A DNA stretch of 64,000 nt from Gossypium raimondii (lineage: Eukaryota > Streptophyta > Magnoliopsida > Malvales > Malvaceae): assembly GCF_025698545.1 (NCBI RefSeq), contig NC_068567.1, positions 58,657,371-58,721,370 on the forward strand, read 5' to 3'. Below the pieces are notes generated by a model. The model had not been told where the DNA came from. It did no database searches and saw only the letters and a program-made list of their open reading frames with translations. Positions 23,803 through 35,472 of the stretch are shown piece by piece (the first letter of the stretch is position 1; each line of letters starts with the position of its first letter). Made by a program: the position numbers and the translations under genes.

Positions 23803-23884
23803 CATATGATATGTCACGTATGGCCAACTGCCTCCTCCTATATTAATGAAACTGACGATACAGTAGTAGGATACATAGAGTGTC

Positions 23885-24775
23885 CAGCAATATCAGCATT
23901 GACAAATTTGCACATAAAAGAAAGGGAAATCTAAATGCATAACAAGATGATTTGCTTCAGTGCGAAAATTAAAATTCCAAAGAGAACTTGGGTTATTACC
24001 CATTTTGGCGAGCGCACCGACACACCGATCGAAAGATGTGAAATAAAGACGACTATGCTGAAAGGTGGCCAATAAAATCCTGCAATCGGTCACCAAATAA
24101 CGTAGAGACAAATTTCGACAATCAGCATTATGAAGAAGACTAATAACAGAAAGAGCATCGACTTCCAAAACTAGATAATCAATATGCAATTGATGAGCAA
24201 GATGTAAACCATCACGTAAAGCCCAAAGTTCAGCAATTATGTTAGTGGTGAAGCCAATGAAACGATGACATCCAACAACCCATTTACCCTCGGAGTCGCG
24301 TATAAGCGCCCCCACCCCCAGCAGACCTCGAATTACCAATGGACGAGCCATCGCAGTTAAGCTTAAACTAGCCCTTATCGGGAGGAGACCATTTAACGGT
24401 AGCGAAACTAGGAAGGTCGTAGCATCTATTGCGATTTGACGAAGCATATATAGAATTCAGCAGCATTTGCAAGAGAAATATGGATCAGTGAGTTTAAATT
24501 GAAAGGTTTACCAATTTTTTTTGCATTTCTAGCAAGCTATAGGTTCTGGAGGAAGTATATAAAAACCAAATACCATTTGGCTGTTAAATTTGTGTGCAGC
24601 CATGTAGGAAAAGGGGCGCTAAATGAAGCAAGTAAAGAGGGCGGAATACCCAAATCGTTCCAAAGGGGTTGAATGGAACGACAAGAGCAAGGTCATCTGA
24701 ACCAGAAGAGCAAAAAGTACAAGCATCAATGATGTTCATCCCCCGTTTGTTGAAGAGGTGGTGTTCAGGAGGATA
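23885..24775 (-). pseudogene. LINE relic: zinc-binding segment and RNase H domain
   Basis: On the minus strand the 3' part (about 24447-23893) carries an RNase H-like (RVT_3 type) domain: GVGALIRDSEGKWVVG, then the helix around IIAELWALRDGLHLA and LVLEVDALSVISLL. This is the usual C-terminal domain of plant L1-type LINE polyproteins. Upstream, at about 24770-24460, a decayed zf-RVT-like stretch reads through RGMNIIDACTFCSSGSDD, followed by frames broken by stops. There is no reverse transcriptase core and no clear poly(A) end, so this is an internal fragment. It abuts the right side of the solo LTR. Confidence 0.72.
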
Positions 24776-26049
24776 TAATGGATAGTATAAAATTGTGATT
24801 TTACATCATATTTTTATTTTTAATAATAAAATAAAATAAAATCACAGTTTCATATCATCATTTCTCAATGGAGAAGTTCTCAAAGGAAAAAACTCAAAAC
24901 TTTCATTCAACTCGAATTAAAATGAGTTCAAATTAAGTTGTTAGTTAATTTCAATGCTAATAAATAATATAAAATTTAAAAAAACATAATTTATACTAAT
25001 AAATTGAGAGTTAATCTATTTTATAATTAAATTTAAATAAATAAATTATTTTATTATTAAACAATAATTTAAGTCAAATCCAGCATGCTTGAACTAAAAA
25101 AAAGCCCTTATTCAATGGACCAAACCTCACTAGGAACAAATTGGGCCTTATTGGAATAGCATTATGTATCCTCAAGTTTTTATAAATATATATATATATA
25201 TATTTTTATATATTTATATTGCGTTTATGTTTTTTTGTTAAAATATTGAAAAAAAGAAGCTTTTAAATTTAAATTTAGCACTTTATTTATATAAGCTTCG
25301 ATATTTTTTAATACTTAAATAAGTTTATTTATCTTTTCATGATCAAAGTATATTTTTATTTCACGTGAAATGTTATGATATTTTGATATAAAATTTAAAG
25401 TTGTGGTCTTATTTGGTTATTAGTTATGAATATATCAGTGTAAAATTAATGGTACAATGATAAATTTAGCTTTTAATAGTTATATTTTTATCAATTTTAT
25501 CCTTATTTTTTAGTTGAATTTTTCATTTAATTTTTTAAGAGTCAAATTTGACTATCGCTTTCCAAAAGAATTTAATTGCTTTTAAAAATAATACTTGATT
25601 AAAACGTTAAATTTTAAAAATGTTAGCATGCATGGTAATCCATATATATTTCATTTTTTAACTTTTTATTTTTAATTATGATTTTTAATTTTATAATTTT
25701 AAATTATTTTTAACATGGCATATAAGATAAATAGTATCATGTCAAAATAAAGTATACGTAAACTGTCATGCAAGTTGTCACATCATAATTAAAAATTAAT
25801 ATTTTAATAATATTTTTATTAAAAAGAATTCGACTTTTTAAAAAAATTAATGGTCAAATTTAATTAAATAATAATATTCAAATTAATAAAATATGTAAAT
25901 GTTTAGCGTTAATTTTATTGTTAATGCAAAATTAAAAGTGAGACTTTAACTGAAGTTAGGTAAAGATTTCAAAGACAATCATTAATGAATCTAATTTGTA
26001 ATCGACCATTACTCTTTTTCCTAAAAAGCATGTACAATCAAATATTTAA
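24776..26049. other. AT-rich intergenic with an eroded inverted-repeat element at about 25430-25930
   Basis: No gene. Around 25430-25930 the arms (TGGTACAATGATAAATTTAGC, and GTCAAATTTGAC against ATGGTCAAATTTAATT) and a centre with CATGCATGGTAATCC against ACGTAAACTGTCATGC suggest a degenerate member of the foldback group. The rest is unannotatable AT-rich sequence. Confidence 0.35.
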
Positions 26050-26604
26050 GGGTAAAGTATATTTAAGGTTACTAAATTATTATTTTAGACATTTAATTTT
26101 AAAAGTTATAAAATGATTATTAAATTATTTGAAAGTTTTCATTTAAGTTATTGAACTATTCAAAACTTTTTATTTGAGTAATTGGGTTGTAAAGTTTTTT
26201 TTAAAAGCCTGATTAGCAAGCTCTAAGCGACATAATTTGACGATTAGTACGGTAAATTATTTCCCATCAACGAGTAGAAGAATATTTTAGATCCAAGTCG
26301 ATCCAACTATAAATGTTGAAGATCGAAAAAGAAAATTGTTTGGTTTTGGCTCGCAGATTCGTGATGTTCAAAATTGATTTATGAAAAAAATGAATTGTAG
26401 AAAAGCAAGGGAAGAAGAGCTTTCAATTGATGGAAGCTGTGAAAACATAAAAGGCCATGCAATGATACAATAACAATTTTAACAGCCCAATGACTTAAAT
26501 GAAAATTTTTGAATAATTCGGTGACCATCTTGTAACTTTTTTAAAATTGAATGATCAAAATATAAACTTACTAATAATTTAATGACCTTGAGCATAACTC
26601 ACCC
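26050..26604. mobile_element. MULE-like MITE of the GGGTAAA group (555 bp)
   Basis: It begins GGGTAAAGTATATTTAAGG and ends GAGCATAACTCACCC. Paired inner arms include TTATAAAATGATTATTAAATT with its mirror near 26540, and TTTCATTTAAGTTATTGAAC against AATGACTTAAATGAAAATTTT. The flanks AATATTTAA (26041-26049) and GATATTTAA (26605-26613) match at 8 of 9. The centre is not AT-only and may be captured sequence, but no frame is recognised. Confidence 0.7.
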
Positions 26605-29600
26605 GATATTTAATATACTTGCTTATGTACCAAAAAGAACTTTAATTTATAGCAGGTAGCTCATATTTGGGTGGTTGGTTTTGTAAATATTCTTTTCACA
26701 TTTTCTTTAAAAAACCAATGACCTATCAAACTAGTGACAACCTTTTGATAGAAACCTTAAATAAGTTGATGTCACATATTATCGGGTATTAATTTAATTA
26801 GAAAAATATTTTTTATTAAATGACTATTTTATTATTTTGATGATATTTTTATCTTTTTATGCTTTTGTATAGTTTTTAAATAAAAATTAAAATTAACATG
26901 TTTAGGATCGACCTATGTTAATGAATTTATAAACAAATTTTTACCACTACACGAGTAATGTCTTTAAGTAAACTTAAAAAAAAATTAACATAAAATGTCT
27001 ATAATTGTATAGGTACGCCAATAATAATTCTTTACCACTCCATCCATAATTATTTATTGAAATAATTTTATAATATTAATAATGTTGTTGGCTGAGTTTG
27101 TGTCACAAGTTAACTCGACACTGACTCGAGATTGATGATAACATCATGATAAACATTTTAATCTAAATATTTTCATTTTAATAGAGTACATGTTGAATGT
27201 ATTGTTATTAATCAGTCTCGATCATACATTTTATTATTTATTATATATTTATATTTTAAATTTGTGATTTTTACAATGTCCCTATCATTTATTGGTCAAA
27301 CTGAAAATGATGTGGCAATTAAGTTGAAACGTTGCTTTCAACTTATTTGTGGCCAATTGCCCAATTCCATTTGAAAACAAAACATTATTTGTGGCCCAAA
27401 TGGAAATCTGGTGAAATTAGGCACTGCTTTCCAACCGCGTGTTTCACATTTCGCACTATTCTATGATGAAAACCGATTAAAATATTAAATTTTTAAACAT
27501 GATAGTTCACGTAATAATTCACGGGTATTTCATATTAAGTTTTTTGAATTTTTTATTTATTTTACTATTATTTTTTGAATATTTTTATAATTATTAAATA
27601 ATTGTTACAAATAGTATCATGTCAACATGAAGCACACGTAAAATGCCATATCAATATTGTTAAAATTGATGTTTTAATCAATATTTCCGTTAAAAAGAGG
27701 TTATGTAACTACTTTTGAAAAGTTAATAGTTAAATTTAACTTTTAAAAAAGAATAAAGGTCAAATTGATAAAAATATAAAATTGAGAATTAAATGTCATT
27801 ATATCTAAAAAATTATTAAAACAGTTTACCCTGGATGAATTTGATTTGATTTTAAATATTGAAAAATTGGTCCCTCGTTAAAAAAAAGAGTAATTTAATC
27901 ATGTTAATTCTAAAGGGACAACTAATGACAATTAATCACGGTGTTAATGTCTTTCGTCAATTTTATATAATTTTGATCAATACAATAACAAATTTAGCCC
28001 TCGATGTTTATATATTTTGTCAATTTGATTTTGATTTTAAAAATTCAAAAATTTTGCCTCAATATTTACACAAATGTTGCGAGCTAAATTTGTTAAATCA
28101 ATACCAAATTGACATGATGTGTAAATTTTAAGGGCTAAATTTTTTATTATACCGTTATAATTATGTAGAATTGATGGAAAAGATTAATGTCATGATTAAA
28201 TTGTTCTTAGTTGCTCACTTTTAAAATTGACAATGACTAAGTTGTTCTAATTTTTTGAGAGAGATAAATTCGCTCAACATCGATATTGATAGTAAATAAT
28301 TTGTGTTATATAGTTGATGTTGTTAATACAAGAAATTTCTTTTTAGAACAACAAATGCTTTTTCAACCATGTTTTGAAGCCTTAAATGTCTCATATTAAA
28401 GAGTTCGCGAGTTGTCTGTGGTGCTTTTGTCTAGCACCATTCTCTCAAATGGTATCATAACCCGTGATATGGTATAAGAAAATCTTTTTTATTTGCATAA
28501 CTAGCACCGAACTTATAATATTTGGATTCACAGTCCAAATAGCATGTAACTTTAATTATAAAAACTTATACACATTTAATTTGGAGAAAGATTTACATTA
28601 AGTTATATCTCTTTTATAACACGTAAATTAAGAAAAATAATATAAAGTTTATAATATATAACATTTATAAATCATATTTTATAAATTGTCTAAAATTTAG
28701 AAAGTTATTTTTTATAAATAAGGTATCATAAAAAAGACTCTAACAATTTTAATAAGTTTATTATTTTTATAATATATAGCATGCACACATTAAAAGTTAT
28801 GTCCATACTTCATGACAGTAGCTTTTTATAAATAAAAATATTATAACACTTTTATAATATGTAAATTATTTTTATAATAAAATTTTTGGCCATAACTTTA
28901 AAAAATAGGATTTAAATAATATAATTTTTGTTATAACTTTATAAAATACACAAATTATTTTATAATTTAATCTTTTAGTATTTATAATATAAGAAAATTT
29001 TTGTCATAACCATCCCAAATATTCATACTCGTTCATGCTTATAATATAATTTTTATAGCTTGTATAAAAATAATATCTAAAACTGAATTTAAGGTGTAAT
29101 TACTCCAAATTTCACCCTCCTCTTAAGAATTGAAAAGTGTAATTGGAGTACTCTAATTATACCCAATTTGGTGAGGCTCGTCAATTACAATGGCTACCCA
29201 AACACGTCATCCTTATATAATTACAAATAATTATACTCAAATTTAATTACTAAATAACTTTTTAAACACTACCTAATTGAATTCGTGTTTAATTAACAAA
29301 TTATGGTAAATAAAATTAGACTTTAAGAACATCAATTTATTTTGGTGGTAGCCAAAACAAAATGGCAATGCATGGTATATATCGTTGGATATTTACCCAA
29401 CAAAATGACAATGCATGGTATCATTTTGGCCTCTTTTTTCTTTATTTGTTAAATTATTATCTTTGGTTTTCCATACTTTCTTTGATTTTATGTGTACGAA
29501 CAAATGTTTGATTTTGTTTTTATATTTTATGATTTATATTTAGGGTTGGCGACTATTCTTTTAATAATATTATTTTTAAGATTTAAACTTGAATTCTCTC

Positions 29601-30084
29601 ATTAAAACTGTAATATAATTTACCACTATATTCAATATTTATTGTTAAGAAAATTTTAATTTAACCCAGATTTATACTATCTAGCTTTATATATAGTAAG
29701 ACTTTAACTAAACTAAATGGTTGGTAATTATCTTTTATATATTAGCATAGTCATTATTAGAGTATATAAATTATAAAATCTTATGTGATGACCTAATGAT
29801 TTAGGGTGTTCACTGTCTCAGATATAGTGTGAGTTCGAGTTGTGTTAACCGCATTTATTATTCAGATTTTACTAAAAAAACCATTATAATAGGTTAAAAT
29901 TTACTTTAATTGTTTGAATGTCTAAAAGTTTGGGAATTGTATTGGACGACTTTGAATTCACTCCAATTACTGGTCTCCCTCAACTTTTCTATCACTATAT
30001 TGATTTGACACATTTAATATTTTTTTGCAATAAAATCATGTTGCGTAAAAACCATTCTTTAATAATAATCTTTGCAATCCAATA
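26605..30084. other. AT-rich intergenic, with foldback remnants and a possible LTR/PBS relic
   Basis: No gene. An eroded palindromic element lies at about 27440-27830. The text TCAAATGGTATCATAACCC at about 28446-28464 resembles an LTR end followed by a copia-type primer-binding site, after a plausible LTR tail from 28314. No retroelement proteins follow. A tRNA-like module (GATGACCTAATGATTTAGG...GAGTTCGAGTTGTG) lies at 29784-29848. A MITE-like remnant sits at 29090-29220. Confidence 0.35.
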
Positions 30085-30310
30085 GTATTAAATCACTGGT
30101 AGAGTTGGTGTTATGAGTCAATTAAATGCCAATTCAGTTGAGAAATAATTAAAATACTCTTACATTTACAAAATAACAAATATTAATATGAGAGCGTTTT
30201 AGTTTTATTTTTAATAAAATAATACTATAATAAGATTTAAACTTGGATACATGGTTTTGAATTTTTGTCTTAACTATTTCAACTAAAGTCTCACCTGTTA
30301 TATATAAAGC
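30085..30310 (-). mobile_element. tRNA-derived SINE, family copy 4
   Basis: Plus-strand AGAGTTGGTGTTATGAGTCA, then AAATGCCAATTCAGTTGAG at the tail side, and TTTAAACTTGG with AACTATTTCAACTAAAGTC at the head side, give the family order and orientation. It is directly followed by another, interrupted copy. Confidence 0.5.
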
Positions 30311-30420
30311 ATTCAATCGAGTTGGTGTCACTCTCAACTAATTCTCAACTCAATTGTAAAATTACCAAAAATCATTCCTTTTAGAAATGAACAAATATAT
30401 TCTTAAAGGTATTCATCATC

Positions 30421-30421
30421 A

Positions 30422-30453
<32 letters not shown>
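30421..30453. repeat. (ATT)n microsatellite
   Basis: About 11 tandem ATT units. A second, longer ATT run lies beyond the LINE at 34234-34275, next to another SINE copy. Confidence 0.95.
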
Positions 30454-30454
<1 letters not shown>

Positions 30455-30503
30455 ATTTTGATAATAAGAATCATGATATTAGAACAAAAGAAATTATAAT
30501 TTT

Positions 30504-30696
30504 GGCATAATGATTTATTTGACCCTTCAACTTTAAAAAAAATTTATTTTAGCCTTCATTTAAATGGAAAAAGGTTAAATAGAATTAAAAGAGGTTAAAT
30601 ACAAGTTCAAAGGCTAAAAGAGGTTAAAATTTAAATGAAGGGCTAAAATAATAATTATTTTTTGTAAAATTAAAGGGTCAAAAAAGTCATTATGCC
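30504..30696. mobile_element. Short MULE-like MITE, GGCATAAT family (193 bp)
   Basis: The ends GGCATAATGATTTATTTGAC and GTCAAAAAAGTCATTATGCC are inverted repeats. The flanks TATAATTTT (30495-30503) and TATAATATT (30697-30705) match at 8 of 9. It is an internally deleted relative of 18807-19284 and 43579-44062. Confidence 0.75.
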
Positions 30697-30731
30697 TATA
30701 ATATTCATCATCACAACTTTACCATCTCAAA

Positions 30732-33700
30732 GGAAGCGGGTGAATAGAATTAGTTGTCTTGAAGATAGTGATGGCCGGATTGTGGAAGGGGATGCGAGAG
30801 TGGGAAGGATTGCACATGATTATTTTGTTAATTTGTTTGTAATATAGGGTGTCATTGATGAGGAGGATATTCTCTTGGGCGTTGATAAGTGTATCACAGA
30901 CTCGATGAATGCCGATTTAGATAGACCATTCTCTAAAGAGGAGATTTTCAGTGCTTTGTTGTCGATGTCGCCTCTAAAAGCTTCGGGTGAAGATGGTCTA
31001 GGAGCGGTTTTCTATCAGTGTTTTTTGCATATCTTGGGGGATGAAGTGGCTGATTATTGCATTGGTCTTTTAAACGGTGAGTTTCCTATCAACCTTATTA
31101 ATCATACGTATATTGTTTTAATTCCAAAAGTTTAGAGTCCTCGCAGCATGATGAATTGTCATCCCATAAGCCTTTGTAACGTATTGTATAAGATTGCTTC
31201 AAAGGCTTTGGTGAATAGGTTTCAAGAAGTTCTTCGGTTTTGCACTGATGAGGCACAAAGCGCATTTGTGCCTGGAAGTCTTATTTCTGATAATATTGTG
31301 GCCGCTTATGAGTTTCTCCATTCTATGAAAAATAGAAGATTTGGTAAAGAAGGGTCATTTTTTCTCAAGTTGGATATGAGTAAGGCATACGACCGTGTTG
31401 AGTGGTGGTTCATTGAGGAGATGTTATTGAAAATGGGTTTCTCGGTCAATTGAGTGGAACGGATTATACAGTTCATCACGTCAGTTAGTTACTCGGTTGT
31501 GGTTAATGGGGGGTGGGAGATAGTTTACACCATATCGGGGTCTTCGGCAGGGAGATCCTTTGAGTCCATATCTGTTCTTAGTTTGTGGTGAGGGCCTTTC
31601 AGCTTTGCGATAAAAGGAGTAAGGGTGGTGAGAGGGGCCCTGAGGTTTACTCATTTTTAGGGATACCACAACAATGGGAGCATCGAATGTCTTGAAGGTG
31701 CTTCAATCATACGCCAAGTGTTCTGGTCAATTGGTCAATTTTGAAAAATCTAGAGTTTTCTTTAGTTCAAATGTAGACATGGGGAATAAGTTGGATGTGG
31801 AGAGAATTTTAGGGGTCCATCATGCTGATAATTGGGAGAAATACTTTGGTTTACCTTGTATGGTTGGTCGAAACAAGAAGTGGGCTTTTGCTAGCCTAAG
31901 GGATAAAATTCGAAGTCGGATATCTTCTTAAAGTACGAGGCTGTTATCTATGGGTGGTAGGGAGGTTCTCATCAAATCCATTCTCCAAGCAATTCCAACA
32001 TACGCTATGATGTGTTTTTTGTTGCCAAGAACTTTTTGTAAAAAAATTGAAGGTATTCTAGCTAAGTTTTGGTGGCAGAAGGTGGCTGACAAGAAATGCA
32101 TCCGTTGGTGTACTTGGTCATTTTTGAGTAATCTGAAGGATGAGGGAGGGATGGGGTTTAGGGATCTTGCCAAGTTTAATGTAGCTTTACTAGCGAAACA
32201 GGGGTGGAGAATTTTAATGCATCCTACGTCGTTAATGGCGCGCATTCTAAGGGCCAAATAGTTTCCTAATACAAGATTTCTTAGTGCTCAGTTAGGTTCC
32301 AAACCATTACTCGTTTGGAGGAGCATCTGGAGTGCTAGGAAATTAATTGAGATGGGGCTTAAATGGAATGTGGGGATAGGTGAAAGCATTAATATTTAGG
32401 AGGACTGTTGGGTGCCAAGGTCTTTACCTAGAAGAGTTCAAACTTCTAGATCAGGTAATATTGAGAGGGTGTCTGAGCTTATTTTGCCAAACGGAATGGG
32501 TTGGAATCGAGATTTGATTAACTTACTTTTTGTAGCTGCTGACGCAATCCTCATTCAAGTTATTCCTTTACTCTTTGTTCCTTAAGAGGATTGCCTCGTG
32601 TGGGGCGGTGAATGTTCAGGTATCTACTATGTTTGTAGTGGTTATCGTTTATTACTCCAACAATCGACTTCTTTATCATCCGGGCATGAAGTTTTCAAGA
32701 AAAATTGGGCAACTAGGTGTCCCCTGAAAATCAAAATAGCTTTATGAAAATTTGTTCATGGTTTTGTAGCCACTAGATCATGCCTATACAATAGAAGAGT
32801 TGCAAATAACCCAAGCTGTCCGAGGTGTAATGCTGATTACGAAACGGTGAACCATGTGCTAAGATTTTGTACTACAGCGAGAGATGTGTGGGTAATGATG
32901 GGTTACCTATTGCTTGTGGTTAGTGCTCAACTGGATTTCCATGTGTGGCTTTCTTGGATATTGAAGATACATCATACAATAAAACATAATGAAATTTGTG
33001 TTACACTGTGGGCTATATGGTTTGCCCGAAATCATATGGTGCATGAGTGAACAAACCAGAGTGTGGGTGAGATTGTTAGCTTTATTCATAGCTATTGTGT
33101 GAAATTGGTCTTTGTGATCACTACAAATAATGGTGTAGTTTTCGACATTCAAGTTCGGTGGTCTCCGCCACCTACAGGGGTGGTCAAAATAAACGTTGAT
33201 GCTGGGTTTAGATTAAATCAAAAAAGGCTGCAACAGGGGTTGTGATTCGAGATGAAAATAGGGAAATTTTTGGGGCTTGTTGCAAAATAACTTACCCTGT
33301 TCTTTCGGTCTTTGCAGCAAAAGCAGTTGCGGTGATACACGGGCTCCGATTTGCTAAAAAGTTAGGTTTTCTGTCAATAATAGTCGAGGGAGATTCAAGA
33401 TCTGTTATTAGGAAGATTAATAACCATGAACAGGATTTCTTGGATATAAGTGATCTTACATGGTCTGCAAAGGAGATAGTGAAGGAGTTTTAGGCCTACG
33501 CCTTCCACTTCATTGGCAGATTTGGGAACAAAACATGGCATGCAATGGCGCAAGAGGGATTAAGTCGAGGCAATGATGGCTACTGGGTCAAAGATGCTCC
33601 GACATTGGTAAAAGCAGCGGCTGCAGAAGACTGTCGTCTTCATGAACCTCCATAGAACTGTTGGTTTTCTTCAAAGGGTTGTGAGGATTTGCATTCTGAT

Positions 33701-33873
33701 GACTCCATTTCTTGTTTGGTTGCTCTCTATCCAGTATTGTTGATGATCTTGTTTGAGCAACTGTCGGTCGAAATTCCACGATAGTGTTTTCCTTGTAACT
33801 GTTGGCTCTTTTAATTATTTTTCTTTGTTACGTTCTTAATAAATAGGCTGCCTTTTGAGTTAAAAAAAAAAAC
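30732..33873 (+). pseudogene. 5'-truncated LINE (non-LTR retrotransposon) with poly(A) end
   Basis: Pieces of an L1-type polyprotein in the correct order. Region before the RT core at 30732-31135 (DYFVNLF, PLKASGEDGLGAVFYQ). RT core at 31148-31600, with HPISLCNVLYKIASKAL, KLDMSKAYDRVEW (catalytic Asp) and GDPLSPYLFLVCGEGLS. Thumb-side segments at 31650-32261 (GREVLIKSILQAIPTYAM). A zinc-binding zf-RVT region at about 32590-32900, and an RNase H domain at about 33160-33650 (KINVDAGF, EGDSRSVI). Stops and frameshifts break it into at least eight frames. The segment that should hold the second RT aspartate box is missing between about 31612 and 31645. The end is a poly(A) run at 33863-33873, and there is no endonuclease region, so insertion was 5'-truncated. 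Inactive. Confidence 0.88.
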
Positions 33874-33974
33874 TAAAATCATATATTTTTTATATCAAAA
33901 CTGTATTTTTATAAATTTGTTACATAAATTTTTTACTCACATAATGGTGTACTATAATCTAATATAAATAATAT

Positions 33975-34215
33975 ATTTAAGATATTGGTTGAATTAATGT
34001 CATCCATCAACTAGGTTTAAACAACGCCATAAAATTTCCAAAACCCTTTATTTTTACAAAGCAATATATATTATTTTGAGGACAAATTTATCTTTTTATA
34101 TAAATTCTAAAAGAGCACAATTCAAACCCACAATGTTATAATCTTTTAATATATCCATTTTACCGTCTCAATCAAAGTCGCATTTGATTATTATATCTAT
34201 TTTTTAAAATATTAT
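33975..34215 (-). mobile_element. tRNA-derived SINE, family copy 6
   Basis: Plus-strand tail side CATCCATCAACTAGGTTTAAA, body TTTTACAAAGCAATATATATT and TTTTGAGGACAAATTTATC. Minus-strand head with TGATTGAGACGGTAAAATGG and the B-box-like GTGGGTTTGAATTGTG. It sits directly 3' of the LINE. Similarity to 5880-6115 extends along the whole length. Confidence 0.6.
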
Positions 34216-34233
34216 ATAAAGTTTTCACTAACA

Positions 34234-34275
<42 letters not shown>
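34234..34275. repeat. (ATT)n microsatellite
   Basis: About 14 tandem ATT units. Confidence 0.95.
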
Positions 34276-34280
<5 letters not shown>

Positions 34281-35285
34281 TGGTAAATGCTTAATACCTT
34301 TATCTTAACATTCACATTTCAAGTAGAATGGGACAAATAGGAAAATAAATCAGTCATGTTGTTTAGAGTAAAGTTAGATGCCATTTTATCTTTTGTTACT
34401 TATTTACTTTTATATATTGTTTCAAATTAATACAAAACTCGTTTTTCTCAACAAACTTCACATTATTGGTATAATCAACAATTATACTCCACTGTTAGGT
34501 TTGGTTGGAATATTATTTTCGTATAAATTAGTAATAAATTAATTTTAATTAGTAAATTTTATCACTTACATGATTTAAAAAAGAAATTAATTTTATTTTT
34601 GTTTATTTTGGGAGGTCTTATTTTTATAATATTTTTTATCTATTTTTCTAATTTTAAATTTAAATAATTTTTTGAAAAATATTTAAATAATAATTATTTT
34701 AAATTTAAAGGATGTAGCTAAGGGTTTGATTTACACTGACTTAGTAGAAACTTAATAAATATTAAACTTTTAAAGCTTATATATTAGAAAGGATATATAA
34801 ATAATTTAATTTTAAAAACACTTTTGTAAGGAGTACACAATTTTAAAATATCAATATTCTCAACACAATTAAAATTTAATTAACAAAATTATTTATTTAC
34901 TTTTACTTGGTCAATAATATTTTTTTGTTAATCATTACTTACATAATTTTTATACTATTTTTATTTCTTAAAAGGATATTAGTTAAATATTTTTATATTT
35001 CTTTCACTGGATATATTATGAGACTAGTTTCAATTGTGTGTATTAAGTTTCACGAAATTCGTTCATACTTTAACTTGAAATTCATTTAATATTCATATCC
35101 GATTTGTTCACATTAAAAATAGGTATTTCTTCTTAATTTATAAAACATGTACCGTAATTAGATATCAATTTAGAATCCATGCCTTAACTCTAAAATTTTA
35201 AATTTTTAATAAATAATTATTACTTTTGAAATTTTAATTTTAATTTAATTTTATTATTACTTAAATAAATTTAAAAAATGGTATA
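34276..35285. other. AT-rich intergenic, nothing recognised
   Basis: No believable gene; the 60-codon frame at 34907-35089 is low-complexity hydrophobic translation of AT-rich DNA. The stretch forms the left flank of the copia element. Confidence 0.5.
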
Positions 35286-35434
35286 TGGAGGATTTAAAAT
35301 AGTAGTTAACAGTTATAGTTAGCTGTTAGCAGTTAGTTAGTTATTAGCAGTTACTGATGTTGGTTAGTTTTGTAGTTGTTCAACTGATTATCTTAAAATA
35401 GAAATACAGTTATCTTCTTGAATTCTGGTTTCCA
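35286..35434 (+). repeat. 5' LTR of the copia element (about 149 bp)
   Basis: It aligns with the 3' LTR through GGATTTAAAATAGTA, AGTTATAGTTAGCTGTTAGC, TACTGATGTTGGTTAGTTTT and TATCTTCTTGAATT. It lacks a block of about 24-26 bp present in the 3' LTR, which includes the TATAAATA box, and it has an extra TTAG in the GTTAGTTAG run. This copy would therefore be a poor promoter. Confidence 0.8.
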
Positions 35435-35472
35435 TTATGGTATCTGAGCCATAAGAGTTTTTTTTTTTTCTT

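Larger units (their letters stand above)
30311..30731 (-). mobile_element. tRNA-derived SINE, family copy 5, interrupted
   Basis: The tail half (AATCGAGTTGGTGTCACTC, then TCTCAACTCAATTGTAAAATT) is followed by a long ATT microsatellite and the small MULE-like MITE at 30504-30696. The head-side text CAACTTTACCATCTCAA resumes at 30716-30731 and is then cut by the LINE that begins at about 30732. This records at least two later insertions. Confidence 0.4.

Noticed and set aside
30732..33873. Host RNase H or reverse transcriptase gene cluster
   Set aside because: The domains occur in the fixed order of a plant LINE polyprotein, end in poly(A) and are full of lesions.
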